A stretch of 25,887 nt of DNA from an uncultured Francisella sp. (GTDB lineage Bacteria > Pseudomonadota > Gammaproteobacteria > Burkholderiales > Neisseriaceae), in assembly GCA_905373555.1 (NCBI GenBank), contig CAJPTP010000001.1:1-25887 (forward strand), given 5' to 3'. Positions 22,162 to 25,887 of the stretch are shown in pieces. Under the pieces are notes generated by a model. The model did no database searches. It was given only the letters and a program-made list of their open reading frames with translations, and had not been told where the DNA came from. Position 1 is the stretch's first letter. Every line of letters begins with the position of its first letter. Both the position numbers and the translations under genes were made by a program.

Positions 22162-22176
22162 TTTTTTGCTATGATC
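22162..22176 (+). promoter_or_regulatory. Extended -10 promoter of hpt
   Basis: TTTTTTGCTATGATC contains the extended -10 TGCTATGAT (22167-22175). No -35 is obvious. The same 15-mer occurs, in minus orientation, upstream of gltS. The predicted start near 22182 falls inside the inverted repeat at 22173-22205. Confidence 0.65.
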
Positions 22177-22205
22177 CTCGGGCGCCTCGAAGGCGCCCGA
22201 GGATC
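22173..22205. repeat. Perfect 14-bp inverted repeat overlapping the hpt -10
   Basis: Arms GATCCTCGGGCGCC (22173-22186) and GGCGCCCGAGGATC (22192-22205) with a 5-nt TCGAA centre. The left arm begins within the -10 hexamer, so it is either a repressor operator or a 5'-end hairpin of the hpt mRNA. No T-tract follows. Confidence 0.78.
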
Positions 22206-22281
22206 GCGAGCCTTCACGCCGATCGCGGCTTGCCATCGAACGGCTCCCTTACCCCCGATCGGCCGAAAGAGGCGCGCGCCC

Positions 22282-22854
22282 ATGAACCGCGAAACGCAGA
22301 TCAAAATATTCGACAAATCCATCCTCATCGCCGACGAGGCGACGTGCGCGGCCGCCATCGACAAAATGGCCGCGGAAATGAGGACGCGCCTGCGCAACAG
22401 CTACCCGCTGTTCATCGCCGTGATGAACGGGGCCTTCGTGTTCGCCGCCAACCTGATCGTTCGGCTTCAGTTTCCCATGGAGTTCGACACCGTCATCGCC
22501 CGCCGCTATCAAGACAAAATCGTCGGCCAGCCGCTGGATTGGGTCAAAAAGCCGCCCCAAAGCGTCAAGGGCCGAACCGTGGTCTTGCTTGACGACATCC
22601 TCGACGAGGGCGTGACGCTCAAGGCCGCCAAGGAGGAAATCTTGGCGGCGGGGGCAACCGCGTGCCTAAGCGCCGTTTTCGTGGAAAAAGACCGCAAGGT
22701 TCCCAACCGCATGGAGCCCGACTTCATCGGCGTCAAGGCGCCCAACCTGTTTTTGTTCGGCTACGGCATGGACGTGCGCGGCGCGTGGCGCAACCTGCCG
22801 TGCGTGCGGGCGATCCCCAAAGAGCGCGAGGCGGAGGCGTTGGAGACGCTCTAG
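22282..22854 (+). CDS. hpt: Hypoxanthine(-guanine) phosphoribosyltransferase
   Basis: A 190-residue purine salvage enzyme making IMP or GMP from the free base and PRPP in the cytoplasm. The type I phosphoribosyltransferase PRPP-binding motif is VVLLDDILDEGVTL (about 100-113), with the usual acidic pair. VMNGAFVFAANLI precedes it, and KAPNLFLFGYGMD near the C-terminus is the purine-contact region. ATG 22282 begins the family-like N-terminus; AGAGG lies about 11 nt upstream. The frame is open from 22159 but that would start inside the promoter. The gene has its own promoter with a large palindrome and its own terminator. It is divergent from the M23 gene. Whether guanine or hypoxanthine is preferred cannot be told. 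Confidence 0.92.
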   Translation: MNRETQIKIFDKSILIADEATCAAAIDKMAAEMRTRLRNSYPLFIAVMNGAFVFAANLIVRLQFPMEFDTVIARRYQDKIVGQPLDWVKKPPQSVKGRTVVLLDDILDEGVTLKAAKEEILAAGATACLSAVFVEKDRKVPNRMEPDFIGVKAPNLFLFGYGMDVRGAWRNLPCVRAIPKEREAEALETL

Positions 22855-22916
22855 ACCAATTCACCGCCCGAGCCGAAGCCCGGCCGAAGCCCAAGCCCGG
22901 GCGCCGCGCATAAAGC

Positions 22917-22945
22917 AAAGCCCCTCTTCCGAGGGGCTTTTTTTT
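22917..22945 (+). terminator. Terminator of hpt
   Basis: Perfect 10-bp stem AAAGCCCCTC (22917-22926) / GAGGGGCTTT (22931-22940) with a TTCC loop and eight T (22938-22945), 63 nt past the hpt stop. Confidence 0.93.
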
Positions 22946-23148
22946 CAAGCGGGCAGACGCGCGCTTCGCCGGTTCACGCTTGAAAGGACCCAACGACCCA
23001 ACTTTGGATCGCGCGGCATTCCCCGGCCGTTTGGGCCGATTTTGGCGGGTTCGCCGAAATGACCGCGCCCTTTTGATCTGTTCAAGGCGTTTCAAGGGCG
23101 TTTTGCGCCAATCGTTTCCGGATGCGGGCATGCGATTCGGCGGTTTTG

Positions 23149-23208
23149 GGATTCCGGCCGATAAGGCGCGAGGGAATGACGGGGATTAAACCCCGCAAAC
23201 CTCGCGCC
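23149..23208. repeat. Possible degenerate dispersed repeat with nested hairpin
   Basis: On the plus strand GGGATTCCGGCC is followed 15 nt later by GGGAATGACGG. This resembles the GGATTCCCG...CGGGAATGACGG intergenic repeats common in proteobacteria (the Neisseria dRS3/NIME style). The right half lies in a nested fold: outer 9-bp stem GGCGCGAGG / CCTCGCGCC (23165-23173 / 23200-23208) and inner CGGGG / CCCCG stem (23180-23195). Confidence 0.4.
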
Positions 23209-23401
23209 CGGCGTTTTTTGAGCCGCCCATCCCATTGACCGCCAAAAGGCCATGCCGCGCGCTTTCCTCAACGCCATGCTTGTTATTTTCGGCCGGATCC
23301 AAGGCGGCGCCGGCCGGTTGTTCGACCACCCTTGCGCCGTTCTTGCGTCGTTCCATTCCGGACGCAACACATGAACTCAAGCGGGTTGGGCGCGTCAAGC
23401 G

Positions 23402-24649
23402 TCAGATGAGGTTGACGAAGAAGCTCAAGATCAGCGCGTTGATGATGTCGACGAAGAAGGCCCCGACCAAAGGCACGATCAGGAAGGCCTTGTGCGAATC
23501 GCCGAATTTTTGCGTGATGGCCTGCATGTTCGCCACGGCCGTGGGGGTCGCGCCCATGCCGAATCCGCAGTGGCCGGCGGTCAGAACCACGGCGTCGTAA
23601 TCCTTGCCCATGATCCTGTAGGTCACGAAAATCGCCCACAGCACCATGAACACGGTCTGCACCGCCAAAATGACCAGCACGGGGATCGCCAAACCCGCCA
23701 AGGTCCAAAATTGCAGCGACATGATGGCCATGGCCAAGAACAGCGACAGCGCCACGTTGCCGAACACGTCGATGCTGCGATCAAACATCTTCACCCCGGC
23801 GTAGTGGGTCAAAAGGTTGCGCACGATGATGCCGACCAGAATCGCCCACACGAACGCGGGCACCGTGAAGCTGCTGCCGATCGACGCCATCCAGCCGCGG
23901 AACCACTGGTTGATCCAGTATTGGCCCGCCAAGCACACGGAAAACAAGGCCAAGGTCTCGATCGCCGACTCGGCGGTGATCAGGCGCTCCTGCAAAGGCC
24001 GCTCAAAGTGCAAAGGCTCGGCTTTGGCTTTGCCCTCTTGGTCGACCATCTCGTCTTTGACGCCCGGGGTTTTGATCTTGCCGCCCTTGAGCAAAAACCG
24101 GGCCGCGGGGCCGCCGATCAGGCCGCCCAGAATCAAGCCGAACGTCGCGCAGGCCACGCCCAACGCGGCGGCGTTTTCCAAGCCCTTGGACTGCAGCGCC
24201 TCGGTCCAGCCCAAGGCCGTGCCGTGGCCGCCCGTGAGGGTGATGGAGCCCGCGACCAAGCCCGTGAGCTTGTCGACGCCAAACAGCGCGGCCAAGCCCA
24301 CGCCCACGATGTTTTGCACGATGATGAACGCGCCCACGACAAACGTGAAAATCAACAGCGGCTTGCCGCCGGCCTTCAAGCGAGAAAAATCGGCGCCCAA
24401 GCCGATCGACGAGAAAAACATCAGCATCAGGCCGTTTTGGAAATCCTTGTCAACGTTGATGGCAAACTCGCCCGAAGACGCATAGTGAATGACCATCACG
24501 ATCAAAGCCACGAACAAGCCGCCCGCGACGGGCTCGGGGATGTTGTAATCGTTGAGAGCCTTGATCTTCTTGACCATGTAACGGCCCAGCAGCAACACGA
24601 ACGTCGCCGCGATGAGCGTGTAATAGCCGTTGAGATTGAATACGCCCAT
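23402..24649 (-). CDS. gltS: Sodium/glutamate symporter
   Basis: A 415-residue polytopic inner-membrane transporter that takes up glutamate with Na+. It has about ten to twelve hydrophobic segments in two inverted halves. Each half carries a Gly-rich reentrant-loop motif: ITLTGGHGTALGW (about 136-148) and LTAGHCGFGMGATP (about 361-374), as in E. coli GltS (about 400 residues). A charged central loop (about 190-225, GKIKTPGVKDEM) separates the halves. ATG 24649 has AAGGA 7 nt upstream. It is a single-gene unit divergent from the PTS genes and convergent with hpt. Its 5' leader (about 130 nt) carries a large hairpin (24734-24775), and its promoter shares a 15-mer with hpt. Confidence 0.95.
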   Translation of the reverse strand: MGVFNLNGYYTLIAATFVLLLGRYMVKKIKALNDYNIPEPVAGGLFVALIVMVIHYASSGEFAINVDKDFQNGLMLMFFSSIGLGADFSRLKAGGKPLLIFTFVVGAFIIVQNIVGVGLAALFGVDKLTGLVAGSITLTGGHGTALGWTEALQSKGLENAAALGVACATFGLILGGLIGGPAARFLLKGGKIKTPGVKDEMVDQEGKAKAEPLHFERPLQERLITAESAIETLALFSVCLAGQYWINQWFRGWMASIGSSFTVPAFVWAILVGIIVRNLLTHYAGVKMFDRSIDVFGNVALSLFLAMAIMSLQFWTLAGLAIPVLVILAVQTVFMVLWAIFVTYRIMGKDYDAVVLTAGHCGFGMGATPTAVANMQAITQKFGDSHKAFLIVPLVGAFFVDIINALILSFFVNLI

Positions 24650-24733
24650 AGTCGTTCCTTATTCCAAATGGGGATGGCGCCTGTCGGGCCTCGCCTTCGA
24701 GGCCGACCCGCCGGCGACGCACCAAACGCCCGG

Positions 24734-24775
24734 ATGCGGCGCCTTGCCATGGCAAGCCACGGCAAGACGCCGCAT
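24734..24775 (-). repeat. Long hairpin in the gltS 5' leader
   Basis: Outer arms ATGCGGCG / CGCCGCAT (24734-24741 / 24768-24775) and inner arms CTTGCC / GGCAAG (24743-24748 / 24761-24766) are separated by one mismatch, with a 12-nt loop. TTGCCATGGCAA (24744-24755) is also a perfect 12-bp palindrome and offers an alternative fold. It would lie near the 5' end of the gltS mRNA. Confidence 0.6.
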
Positions 24776-24787
24776 TCGGGCCGCTTC

Positions 24788-24802
24788 GATCATAGCAAAA
24801 AA
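24788..24802 (-). promoter_or_regulatory. Extended -10 promoter of gltS
   Basis: On the minus strand TTTTTTGCTATGATC, identical over 15 nt to the hpt promoter, with extended -10 TGCTATGAT (24789-24797). There is a weak TTTTGG-type -35 at most. It predicts a start near 24782 and a leader of about 130 nt. Confidence 0.62.
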
Positions 24803-24943
24803 GATCGAACCCAAAACGCTCCGCGCCGATTTTTTTAATAATTGCTTAAGAATGATCGGGCGCTTCGCGCGCGCCAAGGCGCAAAACCCCGGATTTCCGG
24901 ATCCGCGCGACGCCTTGCGCCGCGCCGCGCGAGCCGTGAGGGC

Positions 24944-24970
24944 TTTACGCCATGAGAGCTTTGATATAAT
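24944..24970 (+). promoter_or_regulatory. Promoter of the PTS operon
   Basis: Perfect TATAAT at 24965-24970, with TTTACG (24944-24949) 15 nt upstream as a short-spaced -35. It is about 94 nt before the EIIA ATG. Confidence 0.6.
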
Positions 24971-25063
24971 GGCTCGATTGCATCCTTGGCGCGGGCTTGG
25001 CCGAATTTGGGCAACCTTCAAGGCGCGGGCGATTCGCCCCTCTGCGCAGGGCGGGCTTTTGAC

Positions 25064-25504
25064 ATGATCGGCATTCTTGTCATCACACACGAAACCATCG
25101 GCGAGTCGTACAAAAAACTCGTCAAACACGTTTTCGGCAAAGCGCCGAAGAGCATGCAGGTCTTGGGGGTGAAGAAAACCGGCGACCCCGACAAAACCGC
25201 CGCCGACGCCGAGGCGCTGATCGAAAAGATGGGGCCGCGCGATGGCGTGCTGATCCTGACCGACCTGTTCGGGGCGACGCCTTCCAACGTCGCCTGCAAA
25301 TTGGCTCGCCGCGGCCGGCGCGCCGTGATCGCGGGCATGAACGCCTCGATGGTCATCAAAGCCGCTCAGCACTGCGAGGAGCGCGGCAGCTTGGACGCCT
25401 TTTGCCAATTGGTCAAAAAAGCGGGCCAAGACGGCATCATCGTGATCGACAAAGCGCAGGACGAAGGCCCATCCGCCTTGGGCTTGGGCAAAGACCGGGG
25501 CTGA
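25064..25504 (+). CDS. PTS EIIA component, mannose (Man) family
   Basis: A 146-residue cytoplasmic phosphocarrier of the EIIA-Man/fructose superfamily. The N-terminus MIGILVITHETIGES holds the phospho-accepting His9. The family motif GVLILTDLFGATPSN and the following AGMNASMVIKA segment are present. It receives phosphate from HPr. In betaproteobacteria such EIIA genes often occur with HPr and Enzyme I but without sugar permease (EIIB/C/D) genes, and are thought to serve regulation; here too no EIIB/C/D is seen, though the right edge is near. ATG 25064 is chosen because His9 then falls at the family position; the frame is open from 24986. The downstream HPr gene follows after 58 nt in the same direction. 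Confidence 0.9.
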   Translation: MIGILVITHETIGESYKKLVKHVFGKAPKSMQVLGVKKTGDPDKTAADAEALIEKMGPRDGVLILTDLFGATPSNVACKLARRGRRAVIAGMNASMVIKAAQHCEERGSLDAFCQLVKKAGQDGIIVIDKAQDEGPSALGLGKDRG

Positions 25505-25562
25505 CAAGAGCCCAAGGCCAAGCGCTTTGACGCGCTCGGCGCTTTGAAGCATGGATTGGCGT

Positions 25563-25832
25563 ATGGTCGAAAAAGAGGTCGAAATCGCGAACGTCTTGGG
25601 GCTGCACGCCCGAGCCTCGAGCAAGTTCACCCAAACCGCCGGGCGCTTCGCATCCGAGGTGTGGGTCGAGCGGCGCGGCAAAAAAGTCAACGGCAAAAGC
25701 ATCATGGGCTTGATGATGCTCGCCGCCCCCAAAGGCAGCTCGATCACAATCCGATGCATGGGCTCCGACGAGGTCGACGCGCTCAACGCCTTGACCGAAC
25801 TGGTCGAAGGCCTGTTCGGCGAAGACAAGTGA
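25563..25832 (+). CDS. ptsH: Phosphocarrier protein HPr
   Basis: An 89-residue HPr that relays phosphate from Enzyme I to EIIA. Starting at ATG 25563 (MVEKEVEI), the active-site His is exactly residue 15 (GLHARAS) and the regulatory Ser is exactly residue 46 (GKSIMGLMML), the standard numbering. This supports this start over ATG 25551, which would add MDWR. GGA lies 7 nt upstream. Ser46 in a context like this is a target of HPr kinase (HprK) in organisms that have it, which includes many betaproteobacteria; no hprK is in the window. The gene is co-directional with EIIA, and 55 nt remain before the right edge, where ptsI (Enzyme I) is expected. Confidence 0.95.
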   Translation: MVEKEVEIANVLGLHARASSKFTQTAGRFASEVWVERRGKKVNGKSIMGLMMLAAPKGSSITIRCMGSDEVDALNALTELVEGLFGEDK

Positions 25833-25887
25833 GCCAAGCAAGCGAGCTTGGGGCCCGCCGGTCGCGCGCCTCCGCGGCTTTTACTTT

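Larger units (their letters stand above)
22855..23401. other. Intergenic region between convergent hpt and gltS
   Basis: 547 bp with no supported gene. After the hpt terminator (22917-22945) the frames give short sequences such as the plus-strand product ending GGFGIPADKARGNDGD. That style of translation is typical of dispersed intergenic repeats, not of a protein family. A nested hairpin (23165-23208) and a repeat-like segment (23149-23185) are present. No strong terminator for gltS was recognised. Confidence 0.55.
24650..25063. other. Divergent intergenic region (gltS / PTS genes)
   Basis: 414 bp without a gene. From left to right it holds the gltS leader with its hairpin, the gltS promoter (24788-24802, minus strand), an AT-rich block at about 24831-24858 placed like an UP element for gltS, and the PTS promoter with a perfect -10 (24965-24970). 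Confidence 0.6.

Noticed and set aside
22980..23189. Small 69-residue plus-strand frame downstream of hpt
   Set aside because: It follows a terminator, has no ribosome site, and its ending resembles translated intergenic repeat sequence.
23492..24838. A 448-codon plus-strand open frame rich in His, Gln and Arg
   Set aside because: Antisense to gltS; the composition is what the reverse strand of a membrane-protein gene gives.

Overview
The window is a high-GC chromosomal segment from a Gram-negative bacterium. The gene content points to a betaproteobacterium, probably order Burkholderiales and possibly a Sutterella-like gut lineage. The pointers are the fused DUF3683-type FAD/Fe-S oxidoreductase, a DUF502 membrane protein next to aspS, a Man-family EIIA followed by HPr, and a homoserine kinase of the APH-fold type. 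The lineage is inferred from family knowledge; there is no rRNA here to confirm it. No tRNA, rRNA, CRISPR array, IS element or prophage was seen, so most of the window reads as core genome with some lineage-specific genes.

Left part (1-7166), all on the minus strand: a partial septation protein (yciB), gapA, a ThiF/MoeB-like E1 enzyme, and a 1363-residue oxidoreductase fusing a glycolate/lactate-dehydrogenase-like FAD module to Fe-S and CCG modules. The last three are closely spaced and may be co-transcribed. From 7639 on the plus strand come an unrecognised two-TM protein, a protein-L-isoaspartate methyltransferase homologue and an HhaI-like orphan cytosine-5 methyltransferase. Converging on these (minus, 10947-12889) are a membrane-anchored J-domain protein and a small exported Cys-containing protein.

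Middle (13222-18693): an NlpD-like LysM/LytM lipoprotein (+), thiE (-), then rpsT, a DUF502 protein and aspS (+).

Right part (18920-25832): thrB (+) converges through a shared bidirectional terminator with a membrane-anchored M23 peptidoglycan endopeptidase (-). Then come hpt (+), gltS (-), and the start of a PTS phosphorelay operon (EIIA, HPr) that runs off the right edge, where Enzyme I would be expected.

The less ordinary content is mostly small scale. Palindromes sit on promoters (hpt, the methyltransferase). Symmetric -10 elements lie between divergent genes. An identical 15-bp core promoter precedes hpt and gltS. Upstream of thrB there is a ten-G tract. Several intergenic hairpins are built from CTTGGGC/GCCCAAG-like arms, and three intergenic tracts are T-poor and CAA-rich. 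The best candidates for undescribed biology are the J-domain/exported-protein pair (10947-12889) and the two-TM protein at 7639-8736. No complete new defence or biosynthetic system could be demonstrated from sequence alone.
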